Positions 18,691 to 28,125 of a stretch of 33,318 nucleotides of DNA are shown here, in pieces. The position numbers and the translations under genes are program-made. The notes below the pieces were generated by a model. That model was not told where the DNA came from, made no database searches, and saw only the letters and a program-made list of their open reading frames with translations. The stretch is from a bacterium (GTDB taxonomy: Bacteria; Acidobacteriota; Terriglobia; Terriglobales; Acidobacteriaceae), in assembly GCA_026225095.1 (NCBI GenBank), contig JAMFSC010000024.1:1-33318 (forward strand), read 5' to 3'. Each line of letters begins with the position of its first letter. Within the stretch, counting starts at the first letter, position 1.

Positions 18691-18872
18691 CCTCCAGACC
18701 CCAGTTAGAGCCGATTGCCTCTTGGTATAAAGCCGGGTGCCCCATCTTCGCGACACGTCTCACCGTCGCCAAGGTGGGCCGGAGCGCCACAGCATCCTCC
18801 GAAGATCCCCACCCCTTCCGAGAATCCGCTCCAGACCACAATTGCGAACGCCATCAGGAGGCCCGCCGATGA
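18687..18872 (+). CDS. 61-aa mini-cistron bridging two wedge genes through a palindromic repeat
   Basis: This open frame begins with an ATG overlapping the stop of the first J-type gene (ATGA, 18687-18690) and ends with a TGA overlapping the start of the second (ATGA, 18869-18872). It spans the whole 178-nt gap, including the palindromic repeat at 18727-18790. The peptide has no family features and its sequence is dictated by the repeat. It may serve only to carry ribosomes across the gap; an AGGAGG site at 18857-18862 gives the next gene its own initiation signal. Confidence 0.35.
   Translation: MTSRPQLEPIASWYKAGCPIFATRLTVAKVGRSATASSEDPHPFRESAPDHNCERHQEARR
18727..18790 (+). repeat. Palindromic intergenic repeat, copy 1
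   Basis: This is one of three copies of a repeat beginning GGGTGCCCCA and ending GGAGCGCCA. The stem is formed by 18741-18754 and 18765-18778 around a 10-nt loop (12 of 14 pairs, one G-T wobble, one mismatch). It resembles REP-type repeats scattered between genes in acidobacterial genomes; the same sequence recurs at 29104 and 31669. Confidence 0.75.
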
Positions 18873-21805
18873 GCTGCTCCGGAAACACCCCCTGCGACTG
18901 CGGCTGCTGCACCGGAACCAGCGTGCAGACGCCCGTCCTCCGCGACAACCTCCCCGGCCTCTCCGCCATCGCCTACCGTGCCGGAACCTGGGCCTCCTTC
19001 AAGGAGTCGATGCTCGCCCGCCTCTCGAGCTCCGACTATCCAGCCCTCGCCGCCCTCCGCACCCGCGAAGACGACGACTTCAGCATCGCCCTCATCGACT
19101 CCGCCGCCATGATGCTCGACGTCCTCACCTTCTACCAGGAGCGCCTCGTCAACGAGAGCTTCCTCGGCACCGCCAACCAGCTCCGCTCCCTCTCCGAGCT
19201 CTCCCGCCTCATCGGCTACCGCCCATCCCCCGGCGTCTCCGCCTCCGCCTACGTCGCCTTCACCCTCCGCGTCGCTCCCGGCCAGTCACCCACCCTCTCG
19301 ACCCCCGCCACCACCATCTCCGCCGGGACCCAGATGCAGAGCGTCCCCACCCAGAACCAGACCCCGCAAACCTTCGAGACCACCGCCGACATCCTCGCCA
19401 AACCCGACTGGAACGCCCTCCCCATCCAGACCGGCCAACCCTGGGTCCCTCCGAATTCACCAAACGACACTGGCTCCACCAGCCTCTACCTCACCGGAAC
19501 CACCACCCAGCTCCAGCCCGGCGACGCCCTCCTCTTCCTCGGCGTCGACCGCGAAACCTGGACCTCCAAAATCTCCCCATCCCCCAGCGAGTCCTGGGAC
19601 ATCGTCATCCTCAACCAGGTCGTCGTCGACCCCCTCCGCAAGCTCACCCGCGTCTCCTGGGCCGCCCCCCTGCCCCACGAGAAAGAAGTCCCCTACACCC
19701 AGTCCGCGACCGTCACCGTCTTCGCCCTGCGCCAGAAGGCGTCCCTCTTCGGCCACAACGCCCCCGACCCCAACCTCTTCGTCAACGCCAACACCGGCGC
19801 AACGCTCTTTCCCGCCCTGGTCACCCAGGTCCCCGACTCAAACCCAGCCGTCTATACCTGGAACCTCTACCAGATCCCCTCCCCCCGGCAGCTCAACCTC
19901 GACTCCGCCTACCCCAGGATCGTCCCCGCAAGCTGGTTCGCCCTCGTCGACTCCGTCACCCCCAGCGAATCCGGCACACCCTACGCCCAGCTCTTCCGCA
20001 TCAAGGACGCCCACCCCGTCACCGCCTCCGCCTTCACCCTCAGCGCCCGGGTCACCCAACTCGTCCCCGACTTCGCCGACTCCAACATCGCGACCATCCC
20101 CGCGCAACCCTCCGGCTTCTACAACCTCCCCACCACCCAGGTCCTCGCCCAGAGCGAACCCCTCCCCGTCTCCCCCCAGCCCCTGCCCTATCCCCTCTAC
20201 GGAACCCTCCTCGACCTCCAGGACCTCCGCCCCGACCTCACCACCCTCCAGGCCGTCGCCCTCTTCGGCAAGCGCCAGAAGATCGCCGTCGCCCCCGGCA
20301 TCACCACCCTCACCTTCCAGCCCACCTCCGGCACCGCCGAGCCCCTCGCCCCCGGCGCCATCCTCTCCATCACCACCCCACCCCCCGTCAACGCCGACGG
20401 AACCTTCCCCGACTGGACCGCCCCATCCTCCGCCATCACCCTCAACGTGCAGGACATCAACGGCCGCCCCGGAACCGTCCTTGCCCCCCTGAGCTCCTTC
20501 ACCTTCATCCCCTCCGGCGCTGCCGACCCCAACATCAGCGAGTTCGCTCTCGTCGCCTCCATCCTCCCCCTCACCACCCCCTACCCCCACACCCGCATCC
20601 AGCTCGCCGCGCCCCTGACCTATTGCTACGACCGCGCCGCCACCACCGTCAACGCCAACGTCGCCCTCGCCACCAACGGCCGGTCGGTCTCGGAGTTCAT
20701 CGGCAGCGGCCAGGCCTCCGTCCCCAACCAGTCCTTCGTCCTCAAACAGTTCCCCCTCACCTACGTCCCCGCCATCACCCCCACCGGCAGCCAGAGCTCT
20801 CTCCAGATCGTCGTCAACGGAGTCGCCTGGTCCGAGGTCCCCAGCCTCCTCGACGAGCCCCCCGCCGCCCGTGTCTTCTCCACCGTCAACCGCACCGACG
20901 GAACCGCCCGCATCCAGTTCGGCGACGGAACCGAAGGAGCCCTCCTGCCCACTGGCCAGAACAATCTCCTCGCCCGCTACCGCACCGGCCTCGGCTCCTC
21001 CGGAAACGTCCCCGCCAACTCCCTCTCCACCCTCGTCGATCGCCCCCTCGGAGTCTCCGGCGTCACCAACCCCTCCCCCGCCAGCGGCGGCCAGGACCCC
21101 CAGTCCATCTCGGACATCCGCGCCAACGCCCCCCTCTCCGTCCTCACCCTCGGCCGCGCCGTCTCCCTCGCCGACTACGAGAGCTTCGCCACCACCTTCG
21201 CCGGCATCGCCAAAGCCCAGGCCGTCTGGATCCCCGCCGGTCCCTCCCGCGGCATCTTCCTCACCGTCGCCGGCGTCGGCGGAGTCGCCCTCCCTCCCGG
21301 CAGCCCCACCCTCACCAACCTCGTCACCTCCCTCACCAACTACGGCAACCCCCTCATCCCCATCACCGCGAGATCCTTCTACCAGGGCCTCTTCCGCCTC
21401 TCCGCCGACCTCCAGTACGATCCCGCCTACGACCCCTCCGCCGTCAAGGCCCAGGTTCTCGCCACCCTCTCCACCACCTACAGCTTCGCCAACCGCACCT
21501 TCGGCCAGGGCATCACCTTCGATGAGCTCTCCACCGTCATCCAGGCCGTCCCCGGCGTCATCGCCGTCAACGTCAAGGAGATCTGTTCCGGCGACCGCTG
21601 CGTCTCCGCCACCCGCAGCCTCAACGCGACCACCGCCGCCTCCTCCGAAGTCTTCCGTCGCCGTCTCATCGGGTCATTCCTCGACTACCGCATCGGCATC
21701 CTCCCACACCGCCCCACCCTCCGCCCCGACACCTCGCCCAAACCCGCCGAGATCCTTCTCCTCGATCCCAACCCCAACGCCGTGGTCCTCGGAGTGATGG
21801 CATGA
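18869..21805 (+). CDS. Second baseplate wedge protein, J/gp6-like (putative baseplate assembly protein)
   Basis: The 978-aa product is the second large wedge protein. It opens with a Cys-rich tip (MSCSGNTPCDCGCCTG, a CGCC motif seen in this eCIS family), then LPGLSAIAYRAGTWASFKES and DDDFSIALIDSAAMMLDVLTF, YQERLVNESFLGTANQLRSL, ELSRLIGYRPSPGVSASAYV. The C-terminal J-like part includes GGQDPQSISDIRANAPLSVL, LGRAVSLADYESFATTFAGI and repeated short beta strands. The start is supported by AGGAGG 6 nt upstream; the longer in-frame extension to 18737 runs through the palindromic repeat and is unlikely. The stop overlaps the next gene by ATGA (21802-21805). Confidence 0.92.
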   Translation: MSCSGNTPCDCGCCTGTSVQTPVLRDNLPGLSAIAYRAGTWASFKESMLARLSSSDYPALAALRTREDDDFSIALIDSAAMMLDVLTFYQERLVNESFLGTANQLRSLSELSRLIGYRPSPGVSASAYVAFTLRVAPGQSPTLSTPATTISAGTQMQSVPTQNQTPQTFETTADILAKPDWNALPIQTGQPWVPPNSPNDTGSTSLYLTGTTTQLQPGDALLFLGVDRETWTSKISPSPSESWDIVILNQVVVDPLRKLTRVSWAAPLPHEKEVPYTQSATVTVFALRQKASLFGHNAPDPNLFVNANTGATLFPALVTQVPDSNPAVYTWNLYQIPSPRQLNLDSAYPRIVPASWFALVDSVTPSESGTPYAQLFRIKDAHPVTASAFTLSARVTQLVPDFADSNIATIPAQPSGFYNLPTTQVLAQSEPLPVSPQPLPYPLYGTLLDLQDLRPDLTTLQAVALFGKRQKIAVAPGITTLTFQPTSGTAEPLAPGAILSITTPPPVNADGTFPDWTAPSSAITLNVQDINGRPGTVLAPLSSFTFIPSGAADPNISEFALVASILPLTTPYPHTRIQLAAPLTYCYDRAATTVNANVALATNGRSVSEFIGSGQASVPNQSFVLKQFPLTYVPAITPTGSQSSLQIVVNGVAWSEVPSLLDEPPAARVFSTVNRTDGTARIQFGDGTEGALLPTGQNNLLARYRTGLGSSGNVPANSLSTLVDRPLGVSGVTNPSPASGGQDPQSISDIRANAPLSVLTLGRAVSLADYESFATTFAGIAKAQAVWIPAGPSRGIFLTVAGVGGVALPPGSPTLTNLVTSLTNYGNPLIPITARSFYQGLFRLSADLQYDPAYDPSAVKAQVLATLSTTYSFANRTFGQGITFDELSTVIQAVPGVIAVNVKEICSGDRCVSATRSLNATTAASSEVFRRRLIGSFLDYRIGILPHRPTLRPDTSPKPAEILLLDPNPNAVVLGVMA

Positions 21806-24051
21806 GCACCCCCGCAACCGTTCAGGGCCAGACCCTCTTCGACCTCCTCCCCGCGCTCTACAAGCTGCGCGACGCCGCCCTCGCTCCGCTCACCGCCCCC
21901 CAGGCCGCCGAGCTCCGCCACCTTCTCGGCGCCGCCCCCCTCAACACCACCCAGCAGCTCCGTCTCAGCCACCTCCAGACCCTCGCCCGCGGACCCCTCC
22001 AGTCCCTCCTCCTCCTCATCGACGAGCAGCTCGCCATCCTCGCCGACGACCTCAACCAGCTCTACGACGACCAGTTCATCGAGACCTGCGCCCCCTGGGT
22101 CATCCCCTACCTCGGCAGCCTCATCGGCTACCAGCCCGTCCACGGTGTCGCCACCGCCATCGCCAGCCCCCGCGCCGAAGTCGCCCACACCATCTCCTTC
22201 CGCCGCCGCAAGGGAACCATCCTCGTCCTCGAGCAGCTCGCCCGCGACGCCACCGGCTGGGGAGCCCACGCCACTGAGCAGTTCCAGCTCATCGCCACCA
22301 CCCAGTCCATGAAGCACCTTCGCCCCCAGAATCACTACGCCCCCAGCCTCCGCCGCTGGCAGCCCGGCGAGTACCTCGGCACCGGCTTCGACCAGACCCC
22401 CCACACCATCGACGTGCGCTCCATCGCCATCGCCCGCGGCCGCTACAACCTCCAGAACATCGCCATCTTCCTCTGGCCGCTCACCGCCCAGACCATCACC
22501 AAAGCCACCGCCCCCCCTGTAGGCACTACAAACCAGTTCTTCCGCTTCAACACCCTCGGAGCCGACATCCCCCTCTTCAACAACCCCATCTCCCAGGGCA
22601 GCACCATCACCTCCCCCGCCCAGCCCGCCAACGTCGCCAGCCGCCTCACCCGCCGCGTCCTCTGCGCCGACAACCAGAGCGGCAACGGAGCCGTCTTCTA
22701 CGGCGAAGGCAACAGCCTCGCCGTCTACCTCAACGGCACCCTCCTCAATCCCTACGAGATCCAGATCGCCAACCTCTCCGGCCCCGACGGCACCTGGACC
22801 AACACCCCCACCGCCAACACCGGCATCTCCGCCGCCATCGACCCCGAGCTCGGCCGCATCGCCCTCCCGCCCCTCGCCTCCGGGGCCCCGAGCCCCAACG
22901 TGCAGGTCTCCTTCTGCCAGGGCTTCTCCGCCGACCTCGGAGCCGGCGAGTACCCCCGCTCAGACACCTTCACCGTCCAGCAGGAGCAGTCCGTCCTGCC
23001 CTTCCCCGACACCGCCTCGCCCGCCCGCTACGCCACCCTCCAGGACGCCTTCGCCTTCGCCCTCTCCAGCGTCCCCGGCAACGGCCAGATCGCCATCGAG
23101 ATCACCGACAGCGGAACCTACGCCCCCATCACCCCCGCCCAGCCCTCGCTCGTCGTCAGCGTCCCCGCCGGAACTACCATCGAGCTCCGCGCCGCCGACG
23201 GCCACCGCCCCACCCTCCTCCTCCCCACCGAGATGACCGTCACCGGCGGAACCAACAGCACCTTCCAGATCAACGGACTCCTCATCGCCTACCTCGCCGT
23301 CCCCGCGGCTCCCGTCCCCTCCGCCCTCATCCACGTCCCCAACGACGGCACCAACGCCCTCAGCAACCTCAATCTCAGCCACTGCACCCTGGTCCCCGGC
23401 CTCTCCCTCCTGCCCACGGGAGCACCGCAGTTCGCCGGCAAGGCATCGCTCCTCGCCGAGGTCCCCGGCCTCCAGGTCACCATAGAAAAATCCATCGTCG
23501 GCGGCCTCGAGATCGCGCCCCTCGCCTCTGCCACCATCTCCGACAGCATCGTCGACGGCGGAGACCCCGCCTGCGTCGCCTACGCCGCACCCGACGGAGC
23601 CAGCGGCGGCGGAAGCCTCACCCTGACCGGAACCACGATGATCGGCAAGCTCCACGCCAGCCTTCTCAACCTCGTCTCGAACAGCATCGTCCACGCCCGC
23701 CTCACCCTCAAAGACAAATGGCCCGCCCCCGTCTGGGCCGACCGAAAACAGCAGGGCTGTGTCCGCTTCAGCTCACTCCCCGACGTCGCCATCCTTCCCC
23801 GCCAGTTCAACTGCGTCCAGCCCATCGGCGGAGTCGTCCAGACCGTCTTCTACTCGCTCCGTTTCGGCGGCCCCGGCTATGCCAGGCTGCACCCCGCAAC
23901 CTGCGACACCATCCGCCGCGGAGCAGACGACGGCGGCGAGATGGGTGCGTTCCACTTCCTCCTGGCCCCCATGCGCGAGACCGACCTGCGCGTCCGGCTG
24001 AAGGAATATCTCCCGGCAGGTCTGGAATTCGGTATCTACTTCGAAGCCTGA
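21802..24051 (+). CDS. Tail protein I-type baseplate wedge protein with probable beta-helix
   Basis: The 749-aa product begins with a helical domain typical of eCIS tail-protein-I homologues: LFDLLPALYKLRDA, DDLNQLYDDQFIETCAPWVI, PYLGSLIGYQPVHG and SFRRRKGTILVLEQLARDAT followed by GWGAHATEQFQ. Residues about 410-640 are a run of short beta rungs (IELRAADGHRPTL; LSHCTLVPGLSL; ISDSIVDGGDP; LTGTTMIGKLHASLLNLVSN) that look like a right-handed beta-helix, unlike phage gpI. The C-terminus is the conserved ending MGAFHFLLAPMRETDLRVRL, KEYLPAGLEFGIYFEA. It probably connects wedge to fibre; the beta-helix could bind glycans, which is inference. Confidence 0.88.
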   Translation: MSTPATVQGQTLFDLLPALYKLRDAALAPLTAPQAAELRHLLGAAPLNTTQQLRLSHLQTLARGPLQSLLLLIDEQLAILADDLNQLYDDQFIETCAPWVIPYLGSLIGYQPVHGVATAIASPRAEVAHTISFRRRKGTILVLEQLARDATGWGAHATEQFQLIATTQSMKHLRPQNHYAPSLRRWQPGEYLGTGFDQTPHTIDVRSIAIARGRYNLQNIAIFLWPLTAQTITKATAPPVGTTNQFFRFNTLGADIPLFNNPISQGSTITSPAQPANVASRLTRRVLCADNQSGNGAVFYGEGNSLAVYLNGTLLNPYEIQIANLSGPDGTWTNTPTANTGISAAIDPELGRIALPPLASGAPSPNVQVSFCQGFSADLGAGEYPRSDTFTVQQEQSVLPFPDTASPARYATLQDAFAFALSSVPGNGQIAIEITDSGTYAPITPAQPSLVVSVPAGTTIELRAADGHRPTLLLPTEMTVTGGTNSTFQINGLLIAYLAVPAAPVPSALIHVPNDGTNALSNLNLSHCTLVPGLSLLPTGAPQFAGKASLLAEVPGLQVTIEKSIVGGLEIAPLASATISDSIVDGGDPACVAYAAPDGASGGGSLTLTGTTMIGKLHASLLNLVSNSIVHARLTLKDKWPAPVWADRKQQGCVRFSSLPDVAILPRQFNCVQPIGGVVQTVFYSLRFGGPGYARLHPATCDTIRRGADDGGEMGAFHFLLAPMRETDLRVRLKEYLPAGLEFGIYFEA

Positions 24052-24087
24052 TAGCAGCCCCCAAGTTTGCAATATGAGGACATCAAG

Positions 24088-27000
24088 ATGAGTTTCGACA
24101 ACAGCCGCTTCACCTTCAATCCCTTGCTCGATTACTTCGGCGTCGTCATGCAGCAGGGCAGGGTCCAGCTCGACTCCGACTGGAACGAGTGGGTCGCAGA
24201 ACTCTCCCACCGCATGCACACCGGAGCGCTCGACCTCATCGGATCCTCCGGTGTCCCCGGAACCACCCCCGGCGGCTTCAACATCCTCGCCTTCACCGAC
24301 TCCGGCAACCTGCCCCACATCACCATCGGCGCCGGCCGCATCTACGTCGATGGCCTCGTGGCCGAGAACCACGGACCCCCCTCCCAGGCGTCGCGGCTGT
24401 CCTCCCGCGGCATCGAGGTCTTCCGCTTCGCCAACCCCGTCATCGACTTTGCCGCCCAGCCCTACCTCCCCGGCGCCGCCCTCACCGCGGACTCCGTCAG
24501 CGGCAAACAGTTTCTCGTGTACCTCGACGTCTGGCAGCGCGACGTATCCTTCCTCGAGGATCCCGATCTCGTCGATGCAGCCGTCGGAGTCGACACCACC
24601 GGCCGCCGCCAGACCGTCTGGCAGGTCAAGCTCCTCGACGTCACCGGACTCAACTTCTCCCCCGCCACCCCCGACGGTTCAAGCTCCGTCTTCGCCTCCC
24701 CCGACCCCGCCACCAGCGCCTGGTTGAACCTCGTCCAGCCCCCCTCCGGAACCCTCACCAACGGCACCGGAGGCGTCGCCCTCACCACCTCCGCCGCCTG
24801 CGCCCTCACGCCCGCAACCGGATACACCGGACTCGAAAATCAGCTCTACCGCATCCAGATCCACCAGGCCGACAACGTCGCCGGAACCGCCAGCTTCAAA
24901 TGGTCCCGCGAGAACGCCTCCGTCTCCACCCTCGTCACCGCCATGACCACCCTCGCCACCAGCGGTGCCACCCAGCTCACCGTCGACAGCCTCGGACGCG
25001 ACCAGGTCCTCGGCTTCCGCCCCGGAGACTGGATCGAAATCATCGACGACGTCCTCGAGCTCAGCACCCAGGCCGGAGAACTCCACCTCATCCAGAGCAT
25101 CGATCTCCAGGGCAGAACCATCACCCTCGACTCCGCCGTCTCCCCCACCAGCTTCCCCGTCAAATCCGGACTCACCGACCCCACCCGCCACACCCGCATC
25201 CTGCGCTGGGATCAGGCCGGCCTCGTCTACCTCGCCGACGGCAGCACCTCCTACGCCGAGGCCGACAACACCGGCATCCCCATCCCTCCCCCCGGAACTG
25301 TCCTCTCGCTCGAAAGCGGCATCACCGCCGCATTCGACAACTCCAACTCCACCGCGAACATCTTCCAGCCTGGCGACTTCTGGATCTTCTCCGCCCGCGC
25401 CACCGACGGCTCCATCCAGATCCTCAACGCCGCCCAGCCCCATGGCGTCCAGCACCACTACGCCCGCCTCGCCCTCGTAGACTTCACCTCCTTTCAGACC
25501 AACGCCCAGCCCAGCATCGTCGACCTGCGCCGTTCGTTCCCGACCCTCGCCAACCCCGCCATCCACGTCACCAACGTGGTCGTCAACAACGCCAGCCTCA
25601 ACAACGACGGAGGAACCACCATCCAGTCGCTCCTCACCGGCGGTCTCAGCGTTGTCTGCGATTCACCCCTCGATCACGCCATCCTCACCCAGCCCAGCCG
25701 GACCAACTCTCCCATCTTCTCCATCACCCTCGATCTCCCATCGACCACCACTATCGGAACCTTCAACCCCACCATCCTCCCCTCGAAGATATCGATCAAT
25801 CCACCCAACACCCTCTCCTGGCAGCACGCCTTCGACACCGTCGCCAACCCCGATGTCATCTCCAGCCTCGAAGCCCTCGTTCCCCTCGCCGGTCCACCCG
25901 TCCTAGCCCATCTCGCCCTCAAAGGCGATGCCATCTGGGCCGCCGGAAACTCCAACATCTTCCTCAACGGAACCGAAGACGGCCGCGCCTCCGCAGACTT
26001 CAATCTCTGGTTCTGGCTCAGCTCCCAGCCCGTCGCCACCCTCTCCGCCACCTTCCTCAATTTCCCCGGAACCCAGCGCGTCGGAACCGCCAGCGACACC
26101 CAGACTGTCGTCCTCGCCAACCACGGAGGCAAGCCGCTCACCCTCAACAAGGTCTCAATCACCCAGAGCGACGGCCAATCGCCCACCACCGACTTCGCCT
26201 TCGCCCTGGCCAACGGCATCACCCTCCCATTCGACCTCGATCCCGCCGGAGGCGCCAACGCCAGCCTGCACATCCTGGTAACCTTCACCCCCAGCGCCGC
26301 CGGAAATCTCGCCGGAATCCTCCAGGTCCAGGAGAGCGCCGACGGAACCAGCCCCCTCACCGTCGCTCTCAACGGAATCGGAATCCAGTCCCAGCTCGCC
26401 GCCGATCCTTCCGCCCTCGCCTTCCCCGTCCAGATCGTCGGAACCTTCAGCCCCGCCCAGACCGTCACCCTCACCGCCGGCGGATCCACCCAGGTCACCA
26501 TCTCCACCATCTCCATCCTCCCTCCACCGGGAGCCACCTTCAACCAGTTCATCCTCAACAGCCTTCCCGCCGTCCCCTTCTCCCTCCAGCCCGGAGCCAC
26601 CGCCCAGATCCAGGTCTCCTTCCACCCCCTCGTCGCGGCCTTAGGAACGGGCCAGCTCCAGATCGTCCACGACGCGCCCAACAGCCCCATCCTCATCCCT
26701 CTCTCCGGCTCCGCCATCTTCGGAGCACCCGTCATCAGCCCCTCCACCACCTCGCTCGGCTTCGGTTCCGTCGCCGTCGGGGCCACCGCAACGCTCAGCC
26801 TCACCCTCTCCAACACCGGCAACTCCGCGCTCCTCATCCTGGGCACCGGACTCACCAGCTCGCTGGCCAACGCCTTCACCATCGGCAGCAACTGCGGAAC
26901 CCTCCAACCCGGCCAATCCTGCACCATGACCATCTCCTTCCATCCCCCCACCACCGGGGGAATCACCGGCCAGCTGCAGATCTCCCACAACGCCGCCGGA

Positions 27001-27369
27001 TCGCCCCTCCTCGTCAATCTCTCAGGAGTCGGCATGGCGATCAAGAGCGTAGCCAAAGACGCCCTCGACAAATCCAACCGCGACCACAAGACCCTCACCG
27101 CCGATAAGCTCGTGCTGGAGAAGATCGCCGCGATCGAAAAGAGTCTCGACCGCACCCAACTCCTCCAGCGCATCCGCCCCGCCGCCGTCGTCAACCTCGA
27201 AGCCCTCAAAGCGCAGGAGCTGGAGCAACCCGCCACCGCCATCCACGAGGCCTTCATCACCCCCCAGGAGCGCCCCATCGTCGGTGCCATCCCGTCCGAA
27301 CCCCAGCCCGAATCCAACCAACAGGAGCCCCCCACCGATGCCGAACCCGACAAGCCCAAGCCCGAATAG
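24088..27369 (+). CDS. DUF6519 protein with ASH-type repeats, candidate fibre or surface-binding component
   Basis: The 1093-aa product has an N-terminal DUF6519-type domain (about 1-480) opening with FDNSRFTFNPLLDYFGVVMQ, QGRVQLDSDWNEWVAELSHR and ending near IVDLRRSF. About 650-975 holds three tandem ASH/choice-of-anchor-D immunoglobulin-like repeats (GTASDTQTVVLANHG near 657; GTFSPAQTVTL near 780; LGFGSVAVGATATLSLTLSN near 888, with a CGTLQPGQSC loop). The last about 110 residues are helical and then Pro/Glu-rich. ATG 24088 with GAGGA 7 nt before it is preferred over the in-frame TTG at 24067. No typical Afp13 fibre is present, so this last structural gene is the best candidate to reach or bind the target surface; that role is inferred. 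Confidence 0.82.
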   Translation: MSFDNSRFTFNPLLDYFGVVMQQGRVQLDSDWNEWVAELSHRMHTGALDLIGSSGVPGTTPGGFNILAFTDSGNLPHITIGAGRIYVDGLVAENHGPPSQASRLSSRGIEVFRFANPVIDFAAQPYLPGAALTADSVSGKQFLVYLDVWQRDVSFLEDPDLVDAAVGVDTTGRRQTVWQVKLLDVTGLNFSPATPDGSSSVFASPDPATSAWLNLVQPPSGTLTNGTGGVALTTSAACALTPATGYTGLENQLYRIQIHQADNVAGTASFKWSRENASVSTLVTAMTTLATSGATQLTVDSLGRDQVLGFRPGDWIEIIDDVLELSTQAGELHLIQSIDLQGRTITLDSAVSPTSFPVKSGLTDPTRHTRILRWDQAGLVYLADGSTSYAEADNTGIPIPPPGTVLSLESGITAAFDNSNSTANIFQPGDFWIFSARATDGSIQILNAAQPHGVQHHYARLALVDFTSFQTNAQPSIVDLRRSFPTLANPAIHVTNVVVNNASLNNDGGTTIQSLLTGGLSVVCDSPLDHAILTQPSRTNSPIFSITLDLPSTTTIGTFNPTILPSKISINPPNTLSWQHAFDTVANPDVISSLEALVPLAGPPVLAHLALKGDAIWAAGNSNIFLNGTEDGRASADFNLWFWLSSQPVATLSATFLNFPGTQRVGTASDTQTVVLANHGGKPLTLNKVSITQSDGQSPTTDFAFALANGITLPFDLDPAGGANASLHILVTFTPSAAGNLAGILQVQESADGTSPLTVALNGIGIQSQLAADPSALAFPVQIVGTFSPAQTVTLTAGGSTQVTISTISILPPPGATFNQFILNSLPAVPFSLQPGATAQIQVSFHPLVAALGTGQLQIVHDAPNSPILIPLSGSAIFGAPVISPSTTSLGFGSVAVGATATLSLTLSNTGNSALLILGTGLTSSLANAFTIGSNCGTLQPGQSCTMTISFHPPTTGGITGQLQISHNAAGSPLLVNLSGVGMAIKSVAKDALDKSNRDHKTLTADKLVLEKIAAIEKSLDRTQLLQRIRPAAVVNLEALKAQELEQPATAIHEAFITPQERPIVGAIPSEPQPESNQQEPPTDAEPDKPKPE

Positions 27370-27393
27370 TCCCCCGTCAGCAAAGCCGCATCC

Positions 27394-28125
27394 ATGATCC
27401 TCCTGATCGCCAACCGCTGGGACGAGGCCGCCCGCACCCTCGCCCAGCGCTGGTCCCCCCACCCCGCCGCGCTCCTCACCGCCGACGATCTCTCGCGCCC
27501 CGGCTGGAGCGTCCGCGCCTCCGCCCCCGAAACCAACACCCTCGTCGTCTCCGGCCAGCCCATCCCCCAGCGCGAAATCACCGCCGTCCTCACCCTCACC
27601 CCCGGCCTCATCGAGCAGGAGCTCTTCACCATCACCCCCTCCGACCGCACCTACGTCGCCGCCGAGATCAACGCCTTCCTCCTCGCCTGGCTCTCCAGCC
27701 TCCCCTGCCGAGTCCTCAACCGTCCCACCCCATCCTCCCTCGCCGGCCCCTCCTGGCATCCCGAGCGCTGGACCCACACCGCCGCCCAATCCTTCATCCC
27801 CACCCGTCCCCACCGCCGCACGACCGCCCTCCACCACCCCCCCGCCGATCCTGAAAACGCCATCCCCGAAACCGCCCTCATCCTCACCGTCATCGGAGAC
27901 CAGGTCCTTCCCCCACCCGGCCAGCCCGAACCCCACCCCACCCTCTCCCGCCACGCCCTCACCCTCGCCCACCGCGCCCAGGTCGATCTCCTCGCCGTCC
28001 GTTTCTCCTCCCCCGACCCCGACGCCCAGTTCCTCGACGCCGACCCCTTCCCCGACCTCACCCCCAACCCCCACGCCGAAGCCGTCCTCAACCTCCTCCA
28101 ACATCCAACCGGAGCCGCCGCATGA
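27394..28125 (+). CDS. Degenerate, shortened ATP-grasp paralogue
   Basis: I do not recognise this 243-aa protein on its own, but it can be aligned by eye with its neighbour at 28122. GQPIPQREITAV (54-65) matches GQTIDLTQITAV, VLNRP (107-111) matches VLNRP, VIGDQV (166-171) matches VVGDQV, and the run AHRAQVDLL...FLDADPFPDL (192-222) matches AQTMNLPLAGLDL...FEVNPSPAF. The central segment carrying the ATP-binding Lys is missing, and the acidic/Asn metal-binding motif FEVNP has become LDADP. It is therefore probably a catalytically inactive partner of the ligase. Its stop overlaps the neighbour's ATG (28122-28125). It begins 24 nt after the eCIS operon with no clear ribosome site. Confidence 0.65.
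   Translation: MILLIANRWDEAARTLAQRWSPHPAALLTADDLSRPGWSVRASAPETNTLVVSGQPIPQREITAVLTLTPGLIEQELFTITPSDRTYVAAEINAFLLAWLSSLPCRVLNRPTPSSLAGPSWHPERWTHTAAQSFIPTRPHRRTTALHHPPADPENAIPETALILTVIGDQVLPPPGQPEPHPTLSRHALTLAHRAQVDLLAVRFSSPDPDAQFLDADPFPDLTPNPHAEAVLNLLQHPTGAAA

Noticed and set aside
15997..18756. A 919-codon open frame on the minus strand opposite the first J-type wedge gene
   Set aside because: Its product is Gly/Glu/Val-rich low-complexity sequence, the expected shadow of a + strand gene with C-ending codons. The + strand protein has clear family motifs throughout.
24067..24087. TTG at 24067 as start of the DUF6519 protein
   Set aside because: ATG 24088 has GAGGA 7 nt upstream and begins the conserved MSFDNSRF segment.
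24189..27107. A 972-codon open frame on the + strand in another frame of the DUF6519 gene
   Set aside because: The translation is almost entirely Arg/Pro/His, an artefact of C-rich codons; no family pattern and overlaps a well-supported gene.
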